From Sciurus carolinensis (taxonomy: Eukaryota; Chordata; Mammalia; Rodentia; Sciuridae), in contig NC_062232.1 of NCBI RefSeq assembly GCF_902686445.1, forward strand, positions 90,196,932 through 90,260,931: DNA of 64,000 nucleotides. The letters are read 5' to 3'. Position 1 is the first letter of the stretch. The number at the start of each line of letters is the position of its first letter. The notes beneath the pieces were generated by a model. That model worked only from the letters and a program-made list of their open reading frames with translations. It was not told the DNA's origin and made no database searches. A program made the translations under genes and the position numbers. Positions 10,799 to 22,768 of the stretch are shown one piece after another.

Positions 10799-11947
10799 TC
10801 TCTATGTTTTAATTAAACATGATCTTTCTGAAGCATCAGCATTTGAAATATGACCAGCCTATTTTACGATCATTTTCATTTTCCATTTTTTTCTGATTGT
10901 TTACTTTCTAGTTCATTTTCATAGCAAATGTACAGATAGAACTTCCATATATTATAAATTAGCTGAGTTTCTTTGAAAAATCTGTATATCCAATCATCAT
11001 TTATTTGGAGTGTTTCTGATAGTAAAATGTGTTCCAAGTTTGGAACAATCATCTTACAAACTGCTTTTATTTTACATTTATGAAGTTTCATTCAGCCTAT
11101 CCTTTACTATCAGGATTGGTAATGGATTATAAGTACTTAACAGTTACTTCCTTGAGAGTATGCTTTATCATCCCAAGTATTTTGTAAGTTACACCCAGGG
11201 AAGACATTCTATTTCTCTATTTTAGTTTGCCTTTTCACGGTGTATAGTACTGCACTGAATTCAGTGATTACATTTGAAGGAAGGATTTTTACCTAAATGC
11301 AAAACATTACCCAAGGCGAAATCACACTGGATAAAATATCATTCAATGTATTCTTTACTATTTAGGGCTATTGTAGTTGAAAGTCATCATTAGAGATCAC
11401 ATTTTGTTTAGGCTTGTTAATCATTCCTCCTTGTCAAAGTTTTCACATGAGTTTTATTAAAAAGAGCAACAATACAGGACAATAAATCATAATTATAAAA
11501 ATATCACCAGCATAGGTTTACAATATTTCATTCTTCAATAATTATATGATCCCTCTTCCCCTTAAATACATCATCAGGGAGGATCATGAACTACTATAAA
11601 AAGAATGTTATATGAATTAAGGAGTTTAGAAGTGAAATGTTAGTAATTATTTTTTTCGGGACTTTTTCCAAATTTTAGACTAAGGAATGAAAAGAGAATC
11701 ATTTTTTGATCAGGAGCAAGGAAATTTACTCTCTCATAGCAAACTTCTCCCTTCCATCTGTGATGATATATTCAAAATACCTGAGATCATATTTCTTAAC
11801 CTGAATGATAGGTACGTGGGCATTCAGTTTGTACTCTTCTGTAAATAGGATACATTTTGCAACCAAAAAAATAAAAGGAAAAATTTGACCCAAAGAAGGA
11901 AGCATATCAATACTTCCCATTGTTTCAAAATCAAGAACCAAGTATAA

Positions 11948-12013
11948 TATGTCAAAATACATTCTACTGTTATGCATAACTAAAAAGCACAAATAAAAAA
12001 TTTAAAAAAGAGT
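11948..12013 (+). mobile_element. 66-bp L1 3' tail with 9-bp TSD
   Basis: Contains 'acattctactgttatgcata' and an A-rich end, as in the L1 tail at 36050-36116. Flanked by caagtataa at 11939-11947 and again at 12014-12022. Confidence 0.75.
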
Positions 12014-13025
12014 CAAGTATAAATCATTCACTCATTTGGTTAATTAACATTCAGAAAGGAATAACATTAACAATTGGATATAGTGTTTAAAGAAATAAAG
12101 TTTCCATCCGAAATAAAGAGTTCCTTGGAAAATAAAATGGGTGCTTTCAGTATTAAAATTAAAAAAAAAAAAAAAACAAGTTTTGCCTACCTGAGAAGAT
12201 TTCTTGAAGGATTATTTCAAGATTTACCTAAAGACCTTTGTCACATGGTTCAGCACTCCCCTGGAATCTTCAAGATGTTACAGAATCAAAGCTGAAAGCA
12301 CTCTAAAAAGTGACATGTTTAAGTTGAGAAACCTTATTCAAAGTACCTACTTGTACAAGCTGATATTTCTCAAGAAAAAACTTGCTTTTCCTCTTGAAAC
12401 TTATTCATTATTCTATCATTTTCTCCTCTGTGTATATGTGTATGCAATATAATTGTGGCTTTTATGCAAAATTGTTTTTCTCATTAAGAAGATTTGTAAA
12501 TTTCTCCTCAGAAATTTTTAGAGGTGATCTATTGTCCATCTTTTCATGCTCCCTGCATGGCTTAGCTCTGTTAGTTACCTGATACTTTTGCTTGATTTGC
12601 AAATGCATACATGTCATATTCTGATAGCTTGTGACTCCTTTGTGTCATCCATATTATGCCCCAAAGAATATGCTAGAGGATATAAGAATGTGCTGTCTTG
12701 CATATGCTCTGGAGATAGTCATAATCATTAATTGTTAAGTTTAAGGTTGTTTATACAATTAAAATGATTAAAATACAAACCTGAAAGCATGATGTGATTT
12801 GAAAATCTTTTAAATTATTCATTCTACAAATCAAACTTGAAAATTTTCAAACATTCAGGGTATTTGACTATTTGGTGCTGACCCTCAAGGGAGTACCCCC
12901 CCAACACCCCCGGAAAATACTCAGTTTACTAGCACAATAGGTTTATGCCTAAAATAAATCATGTCCCAATGACTCAATATTGATCAGTAAAATGAGAGAT
13001 TACACTCCATTTAAATAAGATCTAT

Positions 13026-13088
13026 CAAAATGTATAAATGCATTCTACTGTCATGTACAACTAATTATAATGAATAAAATAAAAAGTT
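13026..13088 (+). mobile_element. Short L1 3' tail
   Basis: 'gcattctactgtcatgtaca' plus an A-rich end. Same L1 end as at 11948 and 25540. Confidence 0.65.
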
Positions 13089-13493
13089 TCCATTACTTAA
13101 GGAAAAACTGATTCATTATGTACAATCTTTCTGTGGATTCAAAGTCTAATAGGTTAAAATGTAATCATCATATTGTGACATTTTGCAACATTGCAAATTA
13201 CCTTCAGACTCTACATTGTAATACATATCTAACTTCTAGATGCCATCATTCAACATTGTTTGAGTTACTATTTTATGAGGATTGTACCTATGTGATTTCC
13301 TTTCATTTTAAAATTCTAAGAACTCACCTGTAGCATGCCAAACTCTCAAAAGTAAAACTTTCTTATCTCTCCTGCCTTTTCCTCATGCCTCCTCACTAAC
13401 TATTTGACCTGCCTTTTGACCTTTTTTATGCTGTGATAGAACCAATATTTGATGGTGACCACAATACTGATTCTTAGTACAAAAGTGAAGTGG

Positions 13494-13695
13494 AAACTGA
13501 CCATGGTGGTGCATGCCTGGGATCCCAGCAACTCTGGAGGTGAATTGTTTGGGCAGTTTAGCAAACTCTGTCTCAAAAACCAAAACAAACAAGCAAACAA
13601 ACAAAATCAAAAACAAAAATAAAACAATCTGGAGATGTAGCTCAGTGGAAGCGTGCCACTGGGTTCAATCCCCAGTACACAAAAACAAAACAACA
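13494..13695 (+). mobile_element. Composite B1-ID SINE
   Basis: Sense copy, with a shortened B1 half, a caaa/aac-rich linker and a complete ID half ('ctggagatgtagctcagtgg'). Confidence 0.9.
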
Positions 13696-13794
13696 ACAAA
13701 AAATGAGTGATATGTGAAGAAGACTGTACTGGAACTCAGGAGAGGTGGGTTTTAATACTATTTCTACCACATATTGGCTGTATGGTTTATTTGG

Positions 13795-14001
13795 TTTTTT
13801 TTTTTTTTTTTTTGTACTGGGATTGAACTCAGGGGCACTCAACCGCTAAGCCACATCCCCAGCCCTTTTTGGTATTTTATTTAGAGACAGGGTCTCGCTG
13901 AGTTGCTTAGGGCCTTGGTAAATCGCTGAGGCTGGTTTTGAGCTCCCTATTCTCTTGTCTCAGGAGTCACTGGGATTACAGATATGCACCACAGGGCCCC
14001 G
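13795..14001 (-). mobile_element. Composite B1-ID SINE
   Basis: Antisense: T-run, 'tactgggattgaactcaggg', 'agagacagggtctcgctgag', then 'tcactgggattacagatatg'. Confidence 0.93.
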
Positions 14002-14261
14002 TGTAGCCTTGTGATCTTTGGTGGGTCATTTAATGCTTGTTTACTTTTTTGAAAAATGAGAGGTTAGAGTCCAGTGTTTTCTAATGTTTCTGAGACAAGA
14101 AGAGAAAGGACAGACATGTACCCTCCAGTTTCTATGTTTACATTGTTTCTTATTTTGAACCATTCACAAGAGAGAAAACTTTACTGTGCCCCTCAGAGCA
14201 AACATTCTAACAATTTAACATCTTTTTAAATTATTAAATCATAAATTTGCTGACATCATCT

Positions 14262-15045
14262 TTTCTTTCATTTATTCATTCATTCAAAAGTATTTATTAC
14301 AAGTCATGGTGAATTCTAAGAGTGTATTGTAGCTATAACTGTGAAATGATGTACAAGGTCTTTACTCTTACGGAGTTAATATTCCAGTTAGGGTAGCCAC
14401 ATGAACAAGCATATAAGAAATTATCAGTGGCAAGTGTTGTGTTGAAAAATTTAACTGTAACATAACTATATTGGGTGATGGGGGAAATTTCTCTCACAGA
14501 AGAGGATTTTGTTCTGGGAGAAATACCACATTGTGGGGGGACTACCCATACAAAGATCAGAGGAAGAATTCCAGGCGGGGAATAGAAATCACTAAGACAC
14601 AAAAACAGATTTGAGATTGGAATGTTGGCAGAATAAAATGAAGGCTCTAGAACACAGTGGGGTCAGAGATCCAGGGGTTACATCAGAGAAGGGTTTATAG
14701 GTCGAGGTAGAGAGTCTGGAATTTATTTGGAATGCAATGGACAATGATTTAAAAGATTTTAGCAGGAGAGTGACATGATCTAATTTACGTTTCAAAAGGG
14801 CACTCTGGTTGCCACTTGGATTATAGGTGACAAAAAGTGAATTGAAGAACAAGTAGGAAAATATTTTAGTAGTCCAGATTAAGTGGCTTAGACAAAGGTA
14901 ATAGTGGTGAAGATAAAGATAAGTGGACAAAATCTGGATATATTTGGAATATAATATCTACAACTGACAGAGGAACTGGATTTAGAGTGTGAGAGTTAGG
15001 GGTGAATTAAAGATAACCCCTAGATATTTGACATGAACGGATTTA
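14262..15045 (-). mobile_element. Long L2 LINE 3' fragment
   Basis: Antisense L2 in correct order over about 780 bp: 'ttcattcattcaaaagtatt' start, 'gaattccaggcgggg', 'gagagtgacatgatctaatt', 'gggcactctggttgcc', 'agtagtccagatta' and 'agataacccctagatatttg'. An unusually long L2 remnant for a rodent. Confidence 0.85.
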
Positions 15046-15390
15046 CTGGAGTCCTTATGAATTTAAACATTTTTACACATACTGGAACCCATTAAACTTT
15101 ATAGGATTTCATTTATTTTCCCCTCCTTTATTGTAGACACATATGCTTTTGTGTAGCTGTAGTCAGAGAAGCATGATATTTGAACAATATGATGTTATTT
15201 TATATTATTTCATATGGTTAAATTTATATATCAGCATAATCCCAACCCTTACTATTTTTAGCATGACTATATTCTCATACATTCCCCTATTGTTATTATT
15301 ATCACCCCAATATTAAAATGTACATTTTAAAAAACACTGAAAATTTAATTTTGGCCATTCTCAGGTCTGTTTTCCATCTTTTTCAAATAC
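15046..15390. other. AT-rich, nothing recognised
   Basis: No repeat signature or gene is seen between the L2 and the next SINE. Confidence 0.5.
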
Positions 15391-15399
15391 TTATTAAGC

Positions 15400-15487
15400 T
15401 TGGTAGGCTGAGGCAGGAGGATTTCAAGTTCAAAACCAACCTCAGGAACTTAGTGAGGCTCTGAGCAACTTAGCGAGACCGTGTCTC

Positions 15488-15524
<37 letters not shown>

Positions 15525-15586
15525 GACTACAGATGTGGCTCAGTGGTTAACTGCCCCAGGGTTCAATCCCAGGTACCAAAAAAAAA
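15400..15586 (+). mobile_element. 5'-truncated composite SINE with TSD and internal (CA)n
   Basis: Starts within the B1 half ('ggtaggctgaggcaggagg') and runs to the ID half and A-tail. The linker between halves is a CA repeat. TSD ttattaagc at 15391-15399 and 15587-15595. Confidence 0.93.
15488..15521. repeat. (CA)n microsatellite in SINE linker
   Basis: About 16 CA units lie exactly where the A-rich linker between B1 and ID halves is expected. Confidence 0.95.
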
Positions 15587-15634
15587 TTATTAAGCACCTT
15601 CACCTACTAGGTAATTAACCACTATCTTTGTAAT

Positions 15635-15712
15635 GGGTACTGGGGATGAAATCCAGGCCTCATATACACTAGGCAAGTGCTCTTCCACTAACCTAAATTC
15701 CAAGTCCCATCT
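15635..15712 (-). mobile_element. Diverged ID-like SINE
   Basis: Antisense 'tactggggatgaaatccagg' and 'ctaggcaagtgctcttccac'. Confidence 0.75.
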
Positions 15713-16554
15713 TTTTATTTGAAATTTTAAAAATTCCTGTGCAATTCTAAAGATTGGAGATGGGTAGGTGAATGGAGTACCTAAAAACAACTGAGGAATT
15801 TCTGACCTACTTAGTTTCAAACGTAATATTAATTCCCTTTGTGTCAAATGCTGTTATACATAAAATTAATTAACTGATGGTTGTAGCTATCTTCATGTTT
15901 GGTTGGGACATAGAACTTACACATATGAAGATGACCCATGACTTTATGTTAGTCCCTTTTTTCAGATTATTGCAGTGCTATCCCAGACACTTCGAATGCA
16001 ATCATTCAATCTCTGATAACTACACAAAGCAAACTGATGTACCTTCTGCCAATATTTCTCAAGTGAACATAGAATGCTACATTGTTTGAAGTTTTTATAT
16101 TCAGCATGCCCTTGAAATGTTTCTTCTGTTCTCCTTGCTTATTATTTCCTCTCTGAAGATCACTATACTTGTTTTCATCCACCCTTTTCATTTAAATTAC
16201 CAAGATTCTACCTTGCCATTTAAATTAGGAGAGACACATACAAGACACTAATGAAAACCTCTAAAGGCCATCAGTCTCTCTGTGGTAGCCTAAGAATGAT
16301 AGCCAGGACAAAGATAAGGTGACAAGTCTTAGTGCTTCTGTTTAATATAGAATTGCACTTATGTGTAACATGCTGACAGGATTATGTGTAGGTTATTGTT
16401 ATCATTGTGTTTGGGCACAAGGTTTAAAAAATTAAGTAGCTCTGCAAAACTTGTTATAAAAACAGCAGTCCACTTTCCCCATTTCCTTCCCTCCAGAGGC
16501 AAGCTATTCAACTCTAATGTCTTTACCTTTGATATATAGTACAATTTCATTTTT
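15713..16554. other. Nothing recognised
   Basis: Moderately AT-rich with no repeat hallmark or plausible gene. Confidence 0.5.
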
Positions 16555-16680
16555 TTCTCTTACATGTGGATTTCTAATTGTTCCAAAGTTACTTATTGAA
16601 TATACTATTCTTTCCCTTTTCAGGTGTCTTGGCACCTGTGTAAAACTCAGTTGATGATTATGTAAGAGTTTATTACTGAT
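16555..16680 (-). mobile_element. Old L1 fragment
   Basis: Resembles antisense L1 ORF2 text: a 'ttattgaatatactattctt' block followed by 'ggcacctgtgtaaaactcag'. Confidence 0.5.
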
Positions 16681-16733
16681 CCAGGAGTGGTGGTGCGTCT
16701 ATAATTCCAGGAACTTGGGAGGCTTTGATACAT
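16680..16733 (+). mobile_element. B1-half fragment
   Basis: 'ggagtggtggtgcgtctata' then 'ggaacttgggaggct', a 5' piece of a B1-like SINE. Confidence 0.65.
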
Positions 16734-18085
16734 AGTTCATTATTTTTTAACTAAATACTTACATTGCCTGTGTCTTGACTCTTTGGTTTTAGGCATCTCA
16801 CTATGAAGCATTTTTTTTCTTTTTACATAGACGACCAAATACACTTCACATCCATCCATCCTTCCTATCCCTTGTTTTCCCATTGTATGTATATCATATC
16901 TGCAGCATTTTGAGTACATAAATGCAATTAACAGATGAATACTATTATATTTTAAATTTCTTTTACAACTTTTTGTTGTCCTTGGAATTAATCATTTTAT
17001 TGTTATTGAATTCTCTATGATATTAATACTAATTCAATCATGTATTCTTTGCCTATTTTCTAAGTATGTTTTCAATTCATTCGGGTACAGGAAGTCCTTG
17101 AATTTATTTGCTGTCCTTTTTTCCATGTTTTTTACTCTCTGTTCATATTGATATTCCACTTCTGCTTTCATTTTTTTAATTTTCCTATTTTCTAAATATT
17201 TCTTTTGACATAGCATCCCATTATATTTTTATTGTTCCAATATCTTGTCTAATGTTGGAGATATTGATTAGTTATAATTATTCTCTCTGCATGTGACAGA
17301 GAAATTTCATTGCCTTCTAAATATCTTGGAAAAGTGCAAATGGTTAGGCAGCAGGTGGCAAGGACAGATTTTTTGTTTGTTTCACTAGAAAGCTGGTGGA
17401 CATTTGTTAAAGGTAAAACAGTCACCTAGGATATCTTGGAAGTCAGACCACCTGCTGCTGGCTGAACCTACAGTGTTAGAGGAAATGGCTTTAAAAATTC
17501 ATAATGTTGTCCTATCTTTACTTTTGTGCTGACTTTAGTTACTAAGTTGTTTTACCAAAGAGAGTGCAGTCCAGAGATAGCCTCAGCTCCAGGGAAGCTG
17601 GTATCACAGGTATGTGCCACTATACCTGGCTTACTTACATGGTATTAAAACCCAATAATTTTTAACATTCCAAAAGGAAACAGTGGTAATCAATACGACA
17701 GTATTAGTAGGAGAGAATATTTTGGCCCCAAGTATTTTCCAGGAGTTTCTTGTTAAGAGTTTTATTCCTGATAATGGAATCTATCAAAAATCAAAGTAAG
17801 AAAATTTCCTTCTCACTCAAATGTATTTTTAGATCTCTAGGTAGAAATCAATAGGTTGAGAAAGAAAGGGTCAGGTAAAACATAGTGACCAATAAATAAA
17901 AGATCAAACACATGACTAAGGACTTATTATAGAAAAGATCTTTGTATGTGTTTACTCCCTCATGGAACTGTCCAGAAGTAACAAGACTAGAAGCTTATAA
18001 GTTTTTGAGGATAGCAAATTACTAAAGAAGTCACAAGGTAAAGTTGAAAAAGGCTGTAATAAAATGGCATCAAAAACTTAGCAAA
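16734..18085. other. AT-rich, mostly unassigned
   Basis: Possibly contains very old L1 text around 17000-17210. Only the B1 scrap near 17583 is recognisable. Confidence 0.45.
17580..17632 (-). mobile_element. B1-half fragment
   Basis: Antisense 'cctcagctccagggaagctg' and 'caggtatgtgccactatacc'. Confidence 0.65.
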
Positions 18086-18225
18086 TGGACTGGGGTTGTA
18101 GCTCAGTGGTAGAGCACTTGCCTGGCACATGTGAGGCACTGGGTTCAATCCTCAGCACAACATAAAAATTATAAATAAAATAAAGGTATTATGTCCATCT
18201 GCAACTAGAAATATCTTTAAAAACT
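18086..18225 (+). mobile_element. Sciurid ID (STRID-like) SINE
   Basis: Sense, complete: 'ggactggggttgtagctcag', 'ctgggttcaatcctcagcac', the ataa-rich tail and 'atgtccatctgcaact'. Confidence 0.95.
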
Positions 18226-18239
18226 CAGTGAAATACTAG

Positions 18240-19495
18240 TTTCAAATCTAATAAAAATATGTGCAGGATCTGTATGTTAAAAACTACAAAAGACTGATTA
18301 AATAAAATATACTATGTTCATGGGTTGGAAAACTCAATAATCATAAAATATTCATACTCTATATCTATAGATTCAATGCAAACAATAAAAATCCTAAAAG
18401 ATTATTTTGTAGATATCAATAAACCAATTTCTAAAATTTATATGGAAAACAAAAAATTTAGAATGGATAAAATAATTTTTAAAAAGAATGAAGTAGGACT
18501 CATGCATTCTGAACTTAAAATTTATTATTTTGTTATATGAATCAATGGAATGTGTTATTTATAAGACACCAGACATATGGATCAAAGGAACAAAAGAGAG
18601 GGTCCAGAAACAAAAACGCAATGGCAATTCAATGGAGAAAGATAAGATCTTTTTGACAAATGATACTGGAAAAATTTGACATCAATATTGGAAAAAATAA
18701 TAAATAATAAAACAACCCTTTGATCTTTGATCCTTATCTTGCATCCTATCCAAAATATTGATTCAAAATCATAGACCTAAATGTGAAATATAAAGGTATA
18801 GAACTCCCAGAAGAAAAATATCAATTAACTTTGTTAAACAAAATTTTCTTTTACATATGACACTAAGCATAAAGAAAGGTGTGGATGAATTTGATTTCGT
18901 CAAAATTTAATCAACTTGTTCTGTGAAATACACTATTAAGAAAATAAAAAATACCAAGCAGACTGGGACAAAACATTTGAGCCTTATTTTTTTTTTTTTT
19001 TTTTTTGAGTTGTGGTGTATTGAACCTAGGGCCTGATGCATGCTAGGCAAACATTTTGTCTTTAAATTACATCTCCAGTCCCTGGACAAACCATTTGAAA
19101 AACACATATCTGAGAAAGCACTTTTATCTAGAATGCATAATGAATTCTTAAAACTCAAAAGAAAATAACTCAAAAGTGGAAGACATTTGGGCAGACATTT
19201 CACAAAAGGAGATTCATGGATAGCAAATAAGCCCATGAAAAATACTTAGCATCTTGGTCATCAGTAAAATGTAATTTTAAAACATAATGAGATACTGCTA
19301 TGCACCTTTCAGAATGGCAAAAAATTATTTAAAATAGGCACACAATATGCTGGTGAAGATGAGGAATAACTGGAAGTCTCACACTTTGCCAGTGAAATGA
19401 AAAATGGCACAGTCGCTTTGGAAACAAGTGGGATGAGCAGTTTCTTATAAAGTGAAACATATACTTACATTACAACCCAGCAATCCTAAATTCCC
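18240..19495 (+). mobile_element. Old L1 ORF2/3' fragment
   Basis: Sense L1 text: 'acaataaaaatcctaaaaga', 'tttatatggaaaacaaaaaa', 'agaacaaaagagagggtcc'-like block, then 'gacatttgggcagacatttc', 'agatactgctatgcaccttt' and 'tacaacccagcaatcc'. No intact reading frame. An ID SINE sits inside at 18986. Confidence 0.8.
18986..19083 (-). mobile_element. ID-like SINE
   Basis: Antisense T-run, 'gtgtattgaacctagggcct' and 'catgctaggcaaacatttt', inserted in an old L1. Confidence 0.85.
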
Positions 19496-19500
19496 CACTT

Positions 19501-19547
19501 TGCCTCCCTCCCTCCCTTCTTTCCTCCCTTCCTTTCTTCCTTCCTTC
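19501..19547. repeat. (CCTT)n-like simple repeat
   Basis: Imperfect cctc/cctt run adjoining the tail side of an antisense B1-like element. Confidence 0.85.
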
Positions 19548-19657
19548 CTAGACAAGTTCTCATGCACTTACTATGTTTCTCAGGCTGCCCTGAGCTCCTG
19601 GGCTCTAGTGATCCTCCTGTCTCAGCCTCCTGAGTAGTGTAGGCCACAGTCCAGCTT
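19548..19657 (-). mobile_element. 7SL-derived (B1-like) monomer
   Basis: Antisense 'tgagctcctgggctctagtg', 'atcctcctgtctcagcctcc', 'tgagtagtgtaggccac'. Confidence 0.8.
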
Positions 19658-19669
19658 CCCAAATTTCTG

Positions 19670-19752
19670 TTTGTGTGGTACTAGGGATTGAACTTGCAGT
19701 TTTGTGTATACTAAGCAAGTATTCTACCACTCAGCCAAACTCCCACCCTTTT
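19670..19752 (-). mobile_element. ID-like SINE
   Basis: Antisense 'tggtactagggattgaactt' and 'attctaccactcagcca'. Confidence 0.85.
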
Positions 19753-19825
19753 TAAAATTAATAAATTAATTAAATAAATCAATTTATTAATTTAATTAAT
19801 TAATTAATTAATTTATTTATTTATT
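19753..19825. repeat. (TTAA/ATTT)n AT-rich simple repeat
   Basis: Runs of aatt, taat and ttta units lead into the T-rich tail of the next SINE. Confidence 0.85.
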
Positions 19826-19972
19826 TTTGCCATACTGGAGATTGAACCCAGGGCACTCTACCACTGAGGTATACCCCCAGCCCTTTTTACTTTTTAAAAA
19901 CAGGTCACAAGTTTGTGATCCTTCCACCTCAGCCTCAGGAGTCACTTGGAATATATGTGGGCAACTCACAAA
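19826..19972 (-). mobile_element. Composite SINE, internally shortened
   Basis: Antisense 'atactggagattgaaccca', 'tatacccccagcccttttta', then a shortened B1 half ending 'caggagtcacttgg'. Confidence 0.85.
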
Positions 19973-20065
19973 TTGGGTAAATTGGGCTAAACCTCCCACT
20001 GAGCACAATCACAAAAAACAAATGCTTCTTAAACCATAAGTGTATCAGAGAATTAACAAGGTAGC

Positions 20066-20102
20066 AAAACACACACAAACACACACACACAAGCACACAC
20101 AC
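20066..20102. repeat. (CA)n microsatellite
   Basis: Interrupted CA/CAA run. Confidence 0.9.
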
Positions 20103-20289
20103 TGGACTTGGATCCAAGGTGAAAATGGAAATCCAGAAATATGAGCTGCATTATTGGGCTGCTCTTCCCCTAGGATATTGCCAGTTCTACAAGACATGGA
20201 AGAAATAAAAAGCAGAGATGCTGAAAGACTTGAGGCTTGGAGGTAAAATTTAGAGTCCAAGAGTTATTAAGAAGTGGGAGACTTGAGTA

Positions 20290-21410
20290 ATCAAATTTGA
20301 AATTTGAAAATTAAAGATATGCTGACTTTCTAAATTATTAATAAATCATAAGTCAAAATGAAAATTAGAAATTATTTTAACTGAACAATAATAAACATTG
20401 CATTTTGAAATTTGCATTATTCAACTAGAGCCATACTTAGAAGGAAATTTATAAGGTTACAAGATAAAATATTAGACAAGAAGAAAGACTGATAATCATT
20501 GAGCTAAGCATTGTCACAAGAAATTAAAATGAATGGCAGATTAAATTTTAATAAGGGAGTAATTTATACCAATGATAACAATAGAGAGTCATAAAATAGA
20601 AAACAAATGTACTGTAGAGGATCAACATGGCCCAAATTTGATTCTTTGAAAATAAGAATGCAATTGACAAATCTTTGGTAAGACTAATCAAAAACAAGGA
20701 TGAGGAGGAGAAAATAATGTCAGGAATGATAAAGAAACATTGCTGTAGATTCTATACATTTTCAAAAGACTCAGATATGACATTATGGACAACTTTATGT
20801 CAATTTTTTTTTTTTTTTGGTACTGGGATTAAACTCAGGGTGGTTAACCACTGAGCCACATGCCCAGCACTTATTATTTTTTATTTTGAGACAGTGTCTT
20901 GCAAAGTTGCTGGGGCTGACTCTGAACTTATGATCCTCCTACCTCAGCCCCCTGAGCTCCTGGGATTATAGGTGAGCACCATTGTGCCGAAGTATGTCAA
21001 TAAATTTTAAAAATTATAAGAAAGTGACAAAATTTTTAGACAATAAAACGTACTAAAATGGACAAAAGAAAGAATAGAAAATAAGAATCAGTAATTAAAA
21101 ACCTTCCACAAGGAAAACTCCAGGTCCTGGTTTTCTTGCTAATGAATTCTGCCAAATATAAGGAAGAAATAACACAAGTCTTATACATACTCTTCTGGCA
21201 ATTAGGAAAAAAAGACAAATAATCCCTCATTCCTATCATAGGGTTAGCATAACTCTCCTCCTCAGACCTGTCAAGGACTTTTGCAAGAGTAAATACAAAC
21301 CAATTTCACTCATGAATGAATTTGCAAAAATCCTAAAGAAAATATTGACAATATGAATCCAGTAATATATAAGACAAGTATTGCTAGTAGCTACAGTATG
21401 GATGGTACAA
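20290..21410 (+). mobile_element. Old L1 ORF2 (reverse transcriptase part) remnant
   Basis: Sense L1 text with 'atttgattctttgaaaataa', 'ttatggacaactttatgtca', 'gctaatgaattctgccaaat' and 'aaaccaatttcactcatgaa' in ORF2 order. Frames are broken throughout. It represents an earlier part of ORF2 than the 18240-19495 piece, so the two are separate or rearranged copies. Confidence 0.8.
20804..20992 (-). mobile_element. Composite SINE with 8-bp TSD in L1
   Basis: Antisense copy flanked by tatgtcaa (20796-20803 and 20993-21000), splitting the L1 text 'actttatgtcaataaatttt'. Confidence 0.93.
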
Positions 21411-21429
21411 GTGTATAATATATGCAAAT

Positions 21430-21570
21430 TTGTTTTAATAGTTTGCAGAGTACTCCATTGTGTGGATGCACTTGTTTAGCTAAGACCAAACTGGTAAACA
21501 TAAGTTGTTTGCAATTTTTGCTATTATAAAACACTTGGATCAATACTGCAAAGAAAGGGCTATATTAGAA
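21430..21570 (-). mobile_element. Old L1 3' fragment
   Basis: Antisense text 'agtactccattgtgtggatg' followed by 'aagttgtttgcaatttttgc', the usual L1M order. Confidence 0.6.
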
Positions 21571-21835
21571 GAATATTGGGCTAGTGCCATTTTTTTGGTG
21601 TATTAACAGCTAATACTTTTTAAAAAGCTAGTGCTATGCATACTTTGCTTGATTACTCCCATAATTCAGTTATGAAAGTATTTTTCTTTACTTGGACAAA
21701 TCTTTCCATAGTTTTATAATTCTGAGTATTTCCCTTTGGAATAATCTTCCCAGTATTCAGAAGTATTTCTGACACCAGTTCCCTAGCAGGACTGAAAATA
21801 ATGTTTTAATCCATAAAAATTATAAAATGCTTGCT

Positions 21836-21925
21836 CTTTAATTTCTTGGCAGTGCTAAGGATCAAACCCAGGACCTTGCGCATGCTAGATAAGTGCTCTA
21901 CGCTGAGATACATCTGCAACCCTCA
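21836..21925 (-). mobile_element. ID-like SINE
   Basis: Antisense 'gtgctaaggatcaaacccag' and 'catgctagataagtgctcta'. Confidence 0.85.
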
Positions 21926-22689
21926 AACTCTTGGTGGAAGGAATGGATCATTTAGGAAATTATCCAGATTTAAGATATTAGTGAAATTCTCAGAAAGCCA
22001 ATGTCGTGTGAAATATTTTAGTATATTTTTCCTCATAGGATAGTTTTTTTGTTTTGTTTTGTATTTTCTTCATTTAAAAAATTAGCATACAGACAGCAAT
22101 TGTATGCAAAAGTGTATGTATGTACAGTTGAAGGAACATCAATGTGCCTACCACCTAGTCTAAGAAACAGAATATTATTCTACCCTTTAGATGGCCTATA
22201 TATGACCCTCTGTCTTCATAGGTCCCTCCCATTCCCTAAGAGATAAATACTTGAAATTTGTGCTAATCATGTCTTGTTTTCTTTAAAGCTCTTAACCTTT
22301 AAATATTTATCCTTTAAAAATACGTAACTTATTTTTCCCTGGATTTGAACTGTACATACATGGAAACCTGTATATATTATTTTCTGTCTGACTTCCTTCA
22401 TTCAAATTATGTTTTGTTATTGATATTATTGTTTTATATTGAGTGTTACTACATACATACAAGAAAGGACATAACTTACACTAACCTTAATTTTATATCT
22501 CAACAAATTTTTAAAAATTTTGGTATACATTCATCTAATATTACCCTGTAAAGATAAAGATTTGCAGCATCTCAGAAGGTATCTATAACCCCCTCAAAAT
22601 AAACTACTATTTGGATTTCTATAATTAGTAGTTTTAAGTCTGTATTGATCTAGTTATACAGTGTGTGGTTTTGGGAGCCTATCTTCTTT

Positions 22690-22768
22690 TCTGGGGTACT
22701 AGGGATTAAACCTAGAACCTTGCACATGCTATGCACATGCCTTATCACTGAGATACACCCCAGTCTTG
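22690..22768 (-). mobile_element. ID-like SINE
   Basis: Antisense 'ggggtactagggattaaacc' and 'tatcactgagatacacccca', inside L1M. Confidence 0.85.

Larger units (their letters stand above)
10799..13493. other. AT-rich intergenic stretch, no gene seen
   Basis: Apart from two short L1 tails (11948, 13026) and an A-run at 12160-12177, I recognise nothing. Open frames are short, AT-driven and unsupported. Confidence 0.55.

Noticed and set aside
18086..18160. tRNA gene suggested by A- and B-box-like sequence in ID elements
   Set aside because: ID elements derive from tRNA-Ala but lack a proper acceptor stem and carry A-rich tails; the many copies are SINEs, not functional tRNA genes.
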